From positions 1 to 5,050 of the forward strand of contig CAIYSH010000409.1 in assembly GCA_903928755.1 (NCBI GenBank): a DNA stretch of 5,050 nucleotides, written 5' to 3'. Shown here piece by piece: positions 1 to 5,050 of this stretch. Position 1 is the stretch's first letter, and each line of letters starts with the position of its first letter. Origin of the DNA: an uncultured Alphaproteobacteria bacterium. GTDB lineage: Bacteria; Pseudomonadota; Alphaproteobacteria; Caulobacterales; Caulobacteraceae. The translations under genes were made by a program, and so were the position numbers. The notes under the pieces are model-generated. The model made no database searches. It was not told the DNA's origin and saw only the letters and a list, made by a program, of their open reading frames with translations.

Positions 1-548
1 ATGCCGTCCTTATAGAGGGCGTCCGGCTCGCGGTTTGAGGTGGCGACCAGGGTGACGCCGCGCTCGAACAGGGCGTCGAACAGTCGGCCCAGGATCATGG
101 CGTCGGCAATGTCGGTCACCTGGAATTCGTCGAAGCAGATCAGCTGGGCTTCAGAGGCCACCAGATCGGCCAAGGGCGGAATGGGATCATCGCCCCGGTG
201 CTGGCCAAATTCCGCCTTCCGGGCGGCGGCATCGCCCTTGCGCCAGGTGCCGATGCGGCGATGGATCTCGCCCATGAAGACATGGAAGTGGGTCCGGCGC
301 TTTGACCTGACGGAGACGGTCTCGAAGAACAGGTCCATCAGCATGGACTTGCCCCGGCCAACCGGCCCCCAGAGATAGACCCCCCGGCGGCTCTCCGGCT
401 TGCGGAACCTGGCCAGCAGGCCGCCGGTGTCCAGGAGGTCGCCCTCCAGGCGCACGAGGGATGCCAGACCCAGACTCTGGGCGGGGTCCGGGCGGATCAG
501 CCCCTGGGTGAGGCGGGCATCGAAGGCGGCTTGGAGGGCGGAGGCCAT
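1..548 (-). CDS. zapE: ZapE/AFG1-like P-loop ATPase, N-terminal half (cut by the left window edge)
   Basis: Reading the minus strand from the ATG at 548-546 gives 182 uninterrupted codons that run off the window. The fragment has a Walker A motif GPVGRGKS at residues 61-68, a Walker B motif LICFDE at about 136-141, and a sensor-1-like TSN at 170-172 followed by REPDALYKDG, a run typical of the AFG1/ZapE family (COG1485). ZapE of E. coli is about 375 residues long and is described as an ATP-dependent partner of the division ring; mitochondrial AFG1 homologues act in protein quality control. The protein is expected to be cytosolic or membrane-associated. A strong GGAGG lies only 3 nt before the ATG, which is unusually tight, but no better in-frame start is visible. 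The gene lies 87 nt downstream of the GIN-protein gene, so read-through from that cassette is possible. The family call is firm; the cellular role in this organism is inferred. Confidence 0.93.
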   Translation of the reverse strand, partial: MASALQAAFDARLTQGLIRPDPAQSLGLASLVRLEGDLLDTGGLLARFRKPESRRGVYLWGPVGRGKSMLMDLFFETVSVRSKRRTHFHVFMGEIHRRIGTWRKGDAAARKAEFGQHRGDDPIPPLADLVASEAQLICFDEFQVTDIADAMILGRLFDALFERGVTLVATSNREPDALYKDG

Positions 549-559
549 TGACCTCCGCC

Positions 560-611
560 TAGAGCATGTTCCGATGGGTGGGAACCGGTTATCGGATCAG
601 AATCGGCTCCC
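560..611. repeat. Palindromic intergenic element, probably a dispersed repeat of alphaproteobacterial type
   Basis: The gap between the GIN gene and zapE contains interlocking inverted repeats. TCCGAT (570-575) pairs perfectly with ATCGGA (591-596) around a 15-nt loop that includes the self-complementary AACCGGTT (583-590). An alternative, longer arm pair is GGGAACCGGTT (580-590) with AATCGGCTCCC (601-611), with 9 of 11 positions complementary. The left end reads TAGAGCATGTTCCGAT. From memory, short palindromes beginning AGAGCATG and containing a central GGAACCGGTT-like core recur between genes in alphaproteobacterial genomes. The expected right-hand GAACATGCTC-type end is missing, so this may be a decayed or truncated copy. 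There is no T-run on either strand, so it is not a standard intrinsic terminator, although it could form a stem in the message. Confidence 0.5.
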
Positions 612-635
612 ATTTCCGGAATCCGGGCCTTTTCC

Positions 636-1403
636 TCAGTCGGGAAGTCCGGGCTGGCTGACCTGACCGGAACCGGAAATATCCTGGGTCAGGATTTTGG
701 GCTTTGCGGTCAGCTTGACCAGCCCATCGCCAGAGACGTCGATCCTGGCCGATTCCCGGGGCCCCAGGGTTGCCTTGCCAGAGCCCGAGATATCGACCAC
801 GGCAGCCTCCAGGGACAGATCAGCCAGGTCGGCCTCTCCATCGCCGGTAATGTCCAGACGAAGGCTCTTGGCGGCGCCCTTGGCAAAGACCTGGGCGTCC
901 CCCGAGATATCCAGGGCCAGCCTGTCCTGCCGATAGCCCTCTATGACCAGCTTCTGGGATCCGGACAGGTCAAAGACCTGGATGGAAGGCGCTGTCACGA
1001 CGATTTTCAGACGGGCATCGTCATCGTCATAGCCTCCCGCATATTCAATGCGTCCGTCATGGACCCTCAGATTGTCGAGGGCCTCGGATGGACCGGAAAT
1101 GGTCAGTCTGGCGACTGGCCCCTGGGTATAGGTGATGTCCGCCGTCGGACTGACGTCCAGCTGATCGGCGCCCTGCCAGGTGAAATCCCGGGTGGTAGTC
1201 GCAGAATCACCGGTCGTGATGGTGAAGCCGTGGCGACCATCAGGACTCCACCTGCTGCCATGCCAGCCATGATGCTCCATGACCCATCCCTTGGCCTTGT
1301 CCCGGAGGGCAAAGGGTCCCCCGGCAAGGCCCAGAGCCCCGGCGAAACAGGCGATGCTCAGGACAAAGCCGACGATGGATATCGTGATCAAAGTGCGGAT
1401 CAT
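636..1403 (-). CDS. Exported GIN/DUF2807-domain beta-helix protein
   Basis: A 255-residue protein of unknown specific function. Residues 5-28 are a hydrophobic signal or anchor. Cys19, preceded by LSIA, loosely satisfies a lipobox, but the hydrophobic run continues past it, so an uncleaved anchor is equally likely. A His/Trp-rich segment follows (His44, 45, 48, 58), then a DDDD run at 126-129. From about 144 to 250 there are six repeats centred on D-[ILV]-[ST]-G-[SD] at residues 145, 165, 184, 204, 222 and 241, a period of 18-20. This is the pattern of a right-handed parallel beta-helix and of the GIN/DUF2807 (putative auto-transporter adhesin head) family. It is probably periplasmic or surface-located. 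The ATG overlaps the upstream HAAS gene stop as ATGA and has GGAGG 7 nt before it, so the start is well supported. It is the last gene of the padR cassette, presumably the output or the sensor. Confidence 0.85.
   Translation of the reverse strand: MIRTLITISIVGFVLSIACFAGALGLAGGPFALRDKAKGWVMEHHGWHGSRWSPDGRHGFTITTGDSATTTRDFTWQGADQLDVSPTADITYTQGPVARLTISGPSEALDNLRVHDGRIEYAGGYDDDDARLKIVVTAPSIQVFDLSGSQKLVIEGYRQDRLALDISGDAQVFAKGAAKSLRLDITGDGEADLADLSLEAAVVDISGSGKATLGPRESARIDVSGDGLVKLTAKPKILTQDISGSGQVSQPGLPD
654..974 (-). repeat. Six tandem ~19-residue DISG repeats coding for beta-helix rungs
   Basis: Within the GIN-domain gene the motif D-[ILV]-[ST]-G-[SD] recurs at residues 145, 165, 184, 204, 222 and 241. 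The spacing of 18-20 residues is that of one turn of a parallel beta-helix. The repeats are alike at the protein level but diverged in DNA, so they look like an old structural repeat rather than recent tandem duplication. Confidence 0.75.
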
Positions 1404-1975
1404 GACCGCGCCTCCGTAGGTTCCAGGGCCGGTTTCAGCAGGCGCATGTGCAACCTGCCGTACCAGACCAATGCGTTGACAAAGCCGATGGTGGCCAGGG
1501 CCGTGAGGGCACCCAGAGAAGACCCGCCGGCCATGACGCCAAGACCGGCCAGCATGACGGCCGCGATCTCTGATCCCGCGCCGATAAAGGGTCCGATGGC
1601 GAACAGGAAACCGCCAACCCCGAACAGGACGACGCCGACTATGGCGAGCCCGAACAGCGTGCCCCCGATGGGCAGGAGGATCGGCAGCAGGATCAGGACG
1701 TCAATGGCCCCCAGACCCAGAACCGCGAAGACCGCCGAGGCAGCGGCTGTGGGGTTGCGCTGGGCTTCCCACTGTTTGAGACCCGCTTCCGCCTTGAGCT
1801 CCCGGGCCAGACGTCCCGGATCTCCAAGGGCGGCGGCCACCTCGGCCTCGGTCCGCCCCGCCGCTTCGCCTTCGACGAAGTGGGCTTCATAATCTGCGAT
1901 GATGTCGTCAGCTGCACCGGCGGGCATGTCGCGCAAGCCCTCCCGCAGCCTGTTCAGAAAAGCCTGGCGGCTCAT
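1400..1975 (-). CDS. HAAS/DUF1700-domain multi-pass membrane protein, partner of PadR
   Basis: The protein starting at the ATG at 1975-1973 has 191 residues. A reading frame 16 codons longer exists, but this ATG is preferred because it has GGAGGAG 4 nt upstream, overlaps the padR stop as ATGA, and gives the usual family N-terminus MSRQAFLNRLREGL. Residues 1-65 form the small helical HAAS domain, with the characteristic LGDPGRLARELKAE near 50-63. The rest is hydrophobic, with about three to four membrane segments (roughly 78-100, 104-127, 135-158 and 158-173), rich in Gly/Ala/Leu, and a short basic tail. HAAS/DUF1700 proteins are repeatedly found beside PadR regulators and are thought to link a membrane signal to the repressor. 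The mechanism is not established here. The stop codon overlaps the next gene's ATG, so the GIN protein is probably translationally coupled. Confidence 0.85.
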   Translation of the reverse strand: MSRQAFLNRLREGLRDMPAGAADDIIADYEAHFVEGEAAGRTEAEVAAALGDPGRLARELKAEAGLKQWEAQRNPTAAASAVFAVLGLGAIDVLILLPILLPIGGTLFGLAIVGVVLFGVGGFLFAIGPFIGAGSEIAAVMLAGLGVMAGGSSLGALTALATIGFVNALVWYGRLHMRLLKPALEPTEARS

Positions 1976-2298
1976 TTCGCTCCTCCAAGAATGTCGTCCA
2001 CGGCCATGGAGAAGGCATGCCATTCGGCCTTCTGGGCGATGAAACTGGTCTGACCTGTCTGGGTCAGTTTGTAATATTTGCGCGGCGGACCCGCCGGGCT
2101 TTCCACCAGATAGGTGGTGACCAGACCGTCGGTCTGCATGCGACGCATGAGGGGGTAGATGGTGCCCTCCCCCATGTCGATGCCTGCAGCCAGACGGCTG
2201 GCGATATCATAGGCGTAGGCGTCGGCCTTTGAGAGCAGGGCGAGAACGCATAGTTCGAGCACCCCCCGCTTCAACTGGACCTGGACCGCTTCTGGCAC
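1972..2298 (-). CDS. PadR-family transcriptional regulator
   Basis: A 108-residue winged-helix DNA-binding protein. Residues 9-80 match the PadR N-terminal domain: LKRGVLELCVLALLSKADAY, a recognition region around GEGTIYPLMRRMQTDGLV (43-60), and a wing with PRKYYKLTQTG (72-82). The last ~25 residues would form the single C-terminal dimerisation helix, which makes this a short (subfamily-2-like) PadR. The start is a GTG at 2298-2296, preceded by AGGAG with 9 nt spacing; no ATG fits in frame. Such repressors usually block their own operon and release DNA on binding a small molecule or after partner-protein signalling. The next gene encodes a HAAS membrane protein overlapping by ATGA, a typical partnership. 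The repeats at 2335-2385 are the natural candidate operators. Family assignment is secure; the ligand is unknown. Confidence 0.93.
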   Translation of the reverse strand: MPEAVQVQLKRGVLELCVLALLSKADAYAYDIASRLAAGIDMGEGTIYPLMRRMQTDGLVTTYLVESPAGPPRKYYKLTQTGQTSFIAQKAEWHAFSMAVDDILGGAK

Positions 2299-2307
2299 GA
2301 TGTGTCG

Positions 2308-2312
2308 CTCCT
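2308..2312 (-). promoter_or_regulatory. Ribosome binding site supporting the GTG start of padR
   Basis: The minus strand reads AGAGGAG here, 9 nt before the GTG at 2298. It is the only good Shine-Dalgarno match nearby and it decides in favour of a GTG start, because no in-frame ATG is available. Confidence 0.6.
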
Positions 2313-2325
2313 CTTTGATGAGGAC

Positions 2326-2385
2326 CTATCTATCGCAAGGTAGTGACTGATGCAAGGTAGCTTGTGATAAAAGATAGCTGCTTTT
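2326..2385 (-). promoter_or_regulatory. Candidate promoter and phased PadR operator repeats upstream of padR
   Basis: On the plus strand GCAAGGTAG occurs at 2335-2343 and again at 2352-2360, exactly 17 bp apart, and a degenerate third copy AAAAGATAG sits a further 17 bp on at 2369-2377. Dyads are also present: CTATC (2326-2330) with GGTAG (2339-2343) across 8 nt, and TAGCTT (2358-2363) with AAGATA (2371-2376) across 7 nt. On the minus strand a weak sigma-70-like pair fits: TTGCAT (2355-2350) and TAGATA (2332-2327) with a 17-nt spacer. The first repeat would then lie in the spacer and the second over the -35, so a bound repressor would occlude polymerase. Autoregulation by the adjacent PadR protein is the simplest reading; it is inferred, and the promoter hexamers match the consensus poorly. 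Confidence 0.45.
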
Positions 2386-2395
2386 TCCGGGGACG

Positions 2396-3193
2396 TCAGG
2401 CCGCCGTCCAGCCCCCATCCACGGTCAGGGCGGCACCGGTTGCCGATGCGCCCATGTCGGAGACCAGATAGAGCAGGAGGCCAGCCAGATGCTCATAGGT
2501 GACAAAGCTCTTGTTGGGCTGGGCCGCCAGGATGACATCTTCGATCACCCGGTCCTCGGGAATGCCGCGGGCCGCCGCCTGATCGTGGATCTGCTTCTCC
2601 ACCAAAGGTGTCTTCAGATAGCCCGGGCAGATGGCATTGGCGGTGATCCCCGTGCGCGCCAGCTCGACCCCGATGGCCTTGGTGAAGCCGACCACGCCGT
2701 GCTTGGCGGCCACATAGGCCGACTTGAAAGGCGAGGCGACCAGGCCGTGGGCCGAGGCGATATTGACGATCCGTCCGCGCCCCTGGGCCTTCATGATCGG
2801 TATGGCCGCCCGGGAGGCATGGAAGGTGGAGGACAGGATGACGGCGATCAGGGTGTCCCACTTCTCGACCGGAAAGTCTTCCACTGGAGCGACATGCTGA
2901 AGGCCGGCATTGTTCACCAGTATGTCCAGGCGCCCGAATTCCGACACGGCGTAGTTGATCAGGTCGGTGATCTCGCCGGGCCTGGTCATGTCGGCGCCGT
3001 GATAGCGGACGGCGGCATTTGTGGCGGTCTGCAGGGCCAGCCGGTCAGCCTCGATCTGTGCCGGATCGCCAAAACCGTTGAGCACGACATTGACCCCCTG
3101 TTCGGCCAGAGCCCGGGCCAGGGCCTGGCCAATACCGCTGGTGGACCCGGTAATGACCGCCACATGGCCTTGAAGTCCGTAATCCACTGACAT
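2396..3193 (-). CDS. bdhA: D-3-hydroxybutyrate dehydrogenase (SDR family)
   Basis: Reversibly oxidises D-3-hydroxybutyrate to acetoacetate with NAD+, normally in poly-hydroxybutyrate or ketone-body use in the cytosol. The 265-residue classical short-chain dehydrogenase has the cofactor motif TGSTSGIG (15-22), NNAG (94-97) and the catalytic Ser147, Tyr160 and Lys164. The substrate-binding set known from bacterial 3-hydroxybutyrate dehydrogenases is also present (Gln99, His149, Lys157, Gln201, Trp262), each shifted by +5 from the Pseudomonas fragi enzyme as I recall it. This makes the substrate call much stronger than a generic SDR label. The ATG at 3193-3191 is chosen over one 19 codons upstream because it gives the family N-terminus and overlaps the yaaA stop as TGATG. 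The Shine-Dalgarno match is weak (AGAAGG, about 10 nt upstream), so translation probably depends on coupling to yaaA. Confidence 0.93.
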   Translation of the reverse strand: MSVDYGLQGHVAVITGSTSGIGQALARALAEQGVNVVLNGFGDPAQIEADRLALQTATNAAVRYHGADMTRPGEITDLINYAVSEFGRLDILVNNAGLQHVAPVEDFPVEKWDTLIAVILSSTFHASRAAIPIMKAQGRGRIVNIASAHGLVASPFKSAYVAAKHGVVGFTKAIGVELARTGITANAICPGYLKTPLVEKQIHDQAAARGIPEDRVIEDVILAAQPNKSFVTYEHLAGLLLYLVSDMGASATGAALTVDGGWTAA

Positions 3194-3990
3194 CAGGAGG
3201 AAGCCTTCTTTGTGCTGACAGGGGGCGGTTGGGGACGGGAAAAGACCCACTCGGTTTCGGAGGAAAGCTGCGGCACAAAGCCGTAGCCGTCGCTGTCAAA
3301 GGCCTTGAGGTCCGCCGCCTTTTCCAGCCGATGGTCGATGGCATAGCGGGCCAGAAGCCCCCGGGCCCGCTTTGCATAGAAGCTGATCACCTTGGCCTCG
3401 CCGTCCTTTTCCTCAAGGAAGCGGGTGTTGATCACCGGGCAGGTCAGGGCCTTCCGGGCCACAGAGCCGAAATATTCCTGGGAGGCGGCGTTCACCAGGG
3501 TGGGGTCCTTGTGACCCCGGACGCCTTCATTCAGGGCCTGGGCCAGCCGGTCTCCCCAGAAGGCGTAGAGGGTCTTGCCCCGGTTGGTCTTCAGCGAGGT
3601 TCCCATCTCAAGGCGATAGGGCTGAATGCCATCCAGGGGGCGGAGTAGGCCATAAAGACCTGACAGGATACGCACATGATCCTGGGCCCAGGTCAGGGCC
3701 TTTTTGTCCAGCTCCCGGGCCTTCAGACCGCTATAGACATCGCCATTGAAGGCAAAGGCTGCCTGGAGCCCGTCCTCCATGGCCGGATCAAAAGCCTGGA
3801 AACGCTCGCGGTTCAGGGTGGCCAGGGCATCGGAGAGATCCATCATGGACTTCAGCTGACGGACTGACAGTTTCCGGGTCACCTCAGCCAGTTCAGCGAT
3901 CTCGGCGACCATGTCAGGGGTCGTCATGAGCACGGCCTGTTTGGGGGGCGCGAAGTTCATGGCCTTGGCGGGGGAGAGGACGATGATCAT
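3193..3990 (-). CDS. yaaA: YaaA family peroxide-stress protein (UPF0246/DUF328)
   Basis: A 265-residue cytosolic protein; E. coli YaaA has 258. Family landmarks are present throughout: MIIVLSPAKAMNF at the N-terminus, FNGDVYSGL (81-89), LSGLYGLLRPLDGIQPYRLEMG (109-130), YAFWGD (142-147), NAASQEYF (167-174) and ISFYAKRARGL (202-212). In E. coli YaaA is induced by OxyR and limits hydroxyl-radical damage by lowering free intracellular iron; the biochemical activity is incompletely defined, with DNA binding reported. The C-terminus (after about 252) is a short Pro/Ser/Lys tail peculiar to this copy. The start has AGGAG about 7 nt upstream. The gene lies 10 nt after the flavin dehydrogenase stop, its Shine-Dalgarno overlaps that stop codon (TAGGAG), and its own TGA overlaps the bdhA ATG, so the three genes form one operon. 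Confidence 0.93.
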   Translation of the reverse strand: MIIVLSPAKAMNFAPPKQAVLMTTPDMVAEIAELAEVTRKLSVRQLKSMMDLSDALATLNRERFQAFDPAMEDGLQAAFAFNGDVYSGLKARELDKKALTWAQDHVRILSGLYGLLRPLDGIQPYRLEMGTSLKTNRGKTLYAFWGDRLAQALNEGVRGHKDPTLVNAASQEYFGSVARKALTCPVINTRFLEEKDGEAKVISFYAKRARGLLARYAIDHRLEKAADLKAFDSDGYGFVPQLSSETEWVFSRPQPPPVSTKKASS

Positions 3991-4000
3991 GATGGCTCTC

Positions 4001-5050
4001 CTAGAACAGGACGCGGGGATTCATGATCCGCCCGGGATCCAGGCTTTGCCGGATCGCAGAAAGCGCGGCAATCTCTACGTCGCTTTTATAGCGTCGGGCC
4101 TCTTCCGTCTTCATGGCCCCGAGACCATGCTCGGCGGAAATCGAGCCCCCAAGGTCGGCAACAATGTCATGGACAATGCGCGACCCGGCCTCCCGTCTGG
4201 CGGAATGGGTCGCATCATCCCCGTCATCCGGGCGGATGACATCAAAGTGGATATTGCCATCACCCACATGACCGAAAGCGGTGATCCGGCAGCCGGGGGC
4301 AAAGGCTGACATGGCCTGAGAGGCCCGGTCGATGAAGGTCGCCACCTGGCTGACAGGAACAGAGACATCATGCTTCCAGGTGGCACCCTCAGGCTTTTGC
4401 CCGGGGGACTGGTTTTCCCGCAGCGACCAGAGGGCGCGGGACTGGCTTTCCGTCTGGGCGACCACGGCGTCGGCGACAAGGCCCGCCTCAAGCGCCCGGG
4501 ACAACAGCCCTTCCATGGCCAATTCCGCCGCCCCGGGCGTCCCGGCCGCAATCTCGATCAGGACATACCAGGGGTGGGTGGAGGCCAGGGGGTCACGCTG
4601 GTCAGGAATATTCTTCAGGACGAAATCCAGACCCCGCCGCCCCATGAGCTCAAAGGCCTCAAGGGCAGCACCCGCAGCCTCCTTGGCCTGGACCAGCAGG
4701 GCGATGGCCGCCCGGGGATCTGACAGCCCCACCATGGCCGTGGCCTTGCTGACTGGAAGGGGAAACAGCTTGAGGGCCGCAGCCGTGACCACCCCCAATG
4801 TGCCCTCCGCGCCGATCAGCAGCTGCTTGAGGTCATAGCCGGTATTGTCCTTGCGCAGCCGCTTCAGGCCATTCCAGATCTCGCCATTGGGCAGGACGGC
4901 CTCCAGGCCCAGGACCAGATCCCGGGTCGGACCATAGCGCAGCACAGCTGTACCCCCGGCATTCGTAGAGACAACCCCGCCCACGGTTGCCGAACCCTCG
5001 GAGGCCAGGCCCAGGGGAAATCGCCGCCGGACGCTCAGCGCCGCCTCATG
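4001..5050 (-). CDS. FAD-linked D-2-hydroxyacid dehydrogenase (D-2-hydroxyglutarate/D-lactate/glycolate type), N-terminus missing
   Basis: The frame is open from the right window edge to the TAG at 4003-4001, giving 349 residues of a protein expected to be about 460-480 long; the early FAD-binding part lies outside. The first visible residues include FPLGLASEGSATVGG (11-25) and STNAGG, the central PCMH-type FAD-binding signature, followed by RKDNTGYDLKQLLIGAEGTLG at 66-86. The C-terminal FAD-oxidase domain carries GHVGDGNIH (His261, His268) and ISAEHG (Glu307, His308), the metal and substrate site known from D-2-hydroxyglutarate dehydrogenases. It oxidises a D-2-hydroxyacid to the 2-oxoacid and passes electrons to a carrier. 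D-2-hydroxyglutarate dehydrogenase is the closest match by eye (compare human D2HGDH), but D-lactate or glycolate cannot be excluded. An apparent GTG start at 4984 is only the first start-like codon inside the frame; the conserved sequence upstream shows it is not the true start. It is the first visible gene of the operon with yaaA and bdhA. Confidence 0.9.
   Translation of the reverse strand, partial: HEAALSVRRRFPLGLASEGSATVGGVVSTNAGGTAVLRYGPTRDLVLGLEAVLPNGEIWNGLKRLRKDNTGYDLKQLLIGAEGTLGVVTAAALKLFPLPVSKATAMVGLSDPRAAIALLVQAKEAAGAALEAFELMGRRGLDFVLKNIPDQRDPLASTHPWYVLIEIAAGTPGAAELAMEGLLSRALEAGLVADAVVAQTESQSRALWSLRENQSPGQKPEGATWKHDVSVPVSQVATFIDRASQAMSAFAPGCRITAFGHVGDGNIHFDVIRPDDGDDATHSARREAGSRIVHDIVADLGGSISAEHGLGAMKTEEARRYKSDVEIAALSAIRQSLDPGRIMNPRVLF

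Noticed and set aside
40..378. Plus-strand open frame of 112 codons at the left edge
   Set aside because: It is antisense to the zapE Walker A and B region; the minus-strand frame is clearly the real gene even though it lacks a stop inside the window.
580..635. Possible intrinsic terminator after the GIN gene
   Set aside because: The stem at 580-611 has a mismatch and a wobble pair and no T-run follows it on the minus strand; GGCCCGGATTCCGG nearer the stop also lacks a T-run.
1059..1892. Long plus-strand open frame of 277 codons
   Set aside because: It lies antisense to the GIN and HAAS genes, spans their junction, has a low-complexity Arg/Pro/Ala/Ser composition and no recognisable domain; typical shadow of GC-rich coding sequence.
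1976..2023. A 16-residue N-terminal extension of the HAAS protein
   Set aside because: It would overlap padR by about 50 nt and lacks family similarity, whereas the ATG at 1975 has an ideal Shine-Dalgarno and an ATGA overlap.
2489..3190. Plus-strand open frame of 233 codons opposite bdhA
   Set aside because: The minus-strand frame has a full set of SDR catalytic residues; the plus-strand translation is Gly/Asp/His-rich with no family resemblance.
3194..3250. A 19-residue N-terminal extension of BdhA
   Set aside because: It overlaps the end of yaaA and precedes the normal SDR N-terminus; no ribosome binding site supports it over the ATG at 3193.
4332..4838. Plus-strand open frame of 168 codons opposite the FAD dehydrogenase
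   Set aside because: No domain and Ser/Arg/Ala-rich; the opposite strand codes a well-conserved FAD-oxidase domain.
1..5050. CRISPR array, tRNA, insertion sequence, phage or toxin-antitoxin genes
   Set aside because: No regularly spaced direct repeats of CRISPR length, no cloverleaf-like intergenic segment, no transposase or integrase motifs and no small toxin/antitoxin pair were seen; the genes account for nearly all of the sequence.

Overview
The window is GC-rich chromosomal DNA, and all seven genes lie on the minus strand. Protein similarity (ZapE-like ATPase, YaaA, a D-3-hydroxybutyrate dehydrogenase of the poly-hydroxybutyrate type, a D-2-hydroxyacid FAD dehydrogenase), G/C-ending codons and one intergenic repeat resembling those of alphaproteobacteria suggest an alphaproteobacterium, perhaps of the Caulobacterales (Caulobacter, Phenylobacterium, Brevundimonas). 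This assignment is an inference from memory, not a search.

Layout in the direction of transcription (right to left). (1) A metabolic operon at 5050-2396: an FAD-linked D-2-hydroxyacid dehydrogenase (N-terminus outside the window), then yaaA (peroxide/iron stress family) 10 nt downstream, then bdhA, whose ATG overlaps the yaaA stop as TGATG. (2) A 97-nt control region at 2299-2395 with three copies, one degenerate, of a short motif spaced exactly 17 bp apart. These overlap a weak promoter that would drive the next cassette. (3) A compact three-gene cassette at 2298-636: a PadR-family repressor, a HAAS/DUF1700 multi-pass membrane protein, and an exported GIN/DUF2807 beta-helix protein. Both junctions are ATGA overlaps, so the three proteins are probably made in coupled amounts. 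(4) An 87-nt gap at 549-635 carrying a dispersed-repeat-like palindromic element. (5) The first half of a zapE/AFG1-like ATPase gene at 548-1, running off the left edge.

The part most worth attention is the PadR-HAAS-GIN cassette with its phased repeats. It looks like a self-regulated cell-envelope sensing or surface-protein module. PadR next to DUF1700 is a recurrent pairing, but the signal and the role of the beta-helix partner are not evident from sequence. The metabolic operon is ordinary in its parts; placing yaaA between a flavin dehydrogenase and bdhA is less expected.

No tRNA, rRNA, CRISPR array, insertion sequence or phage gene was seen. No stretch longer than 100 nt is without a gene. 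No convincing intrinsic terminator was found in either intergenic gap.
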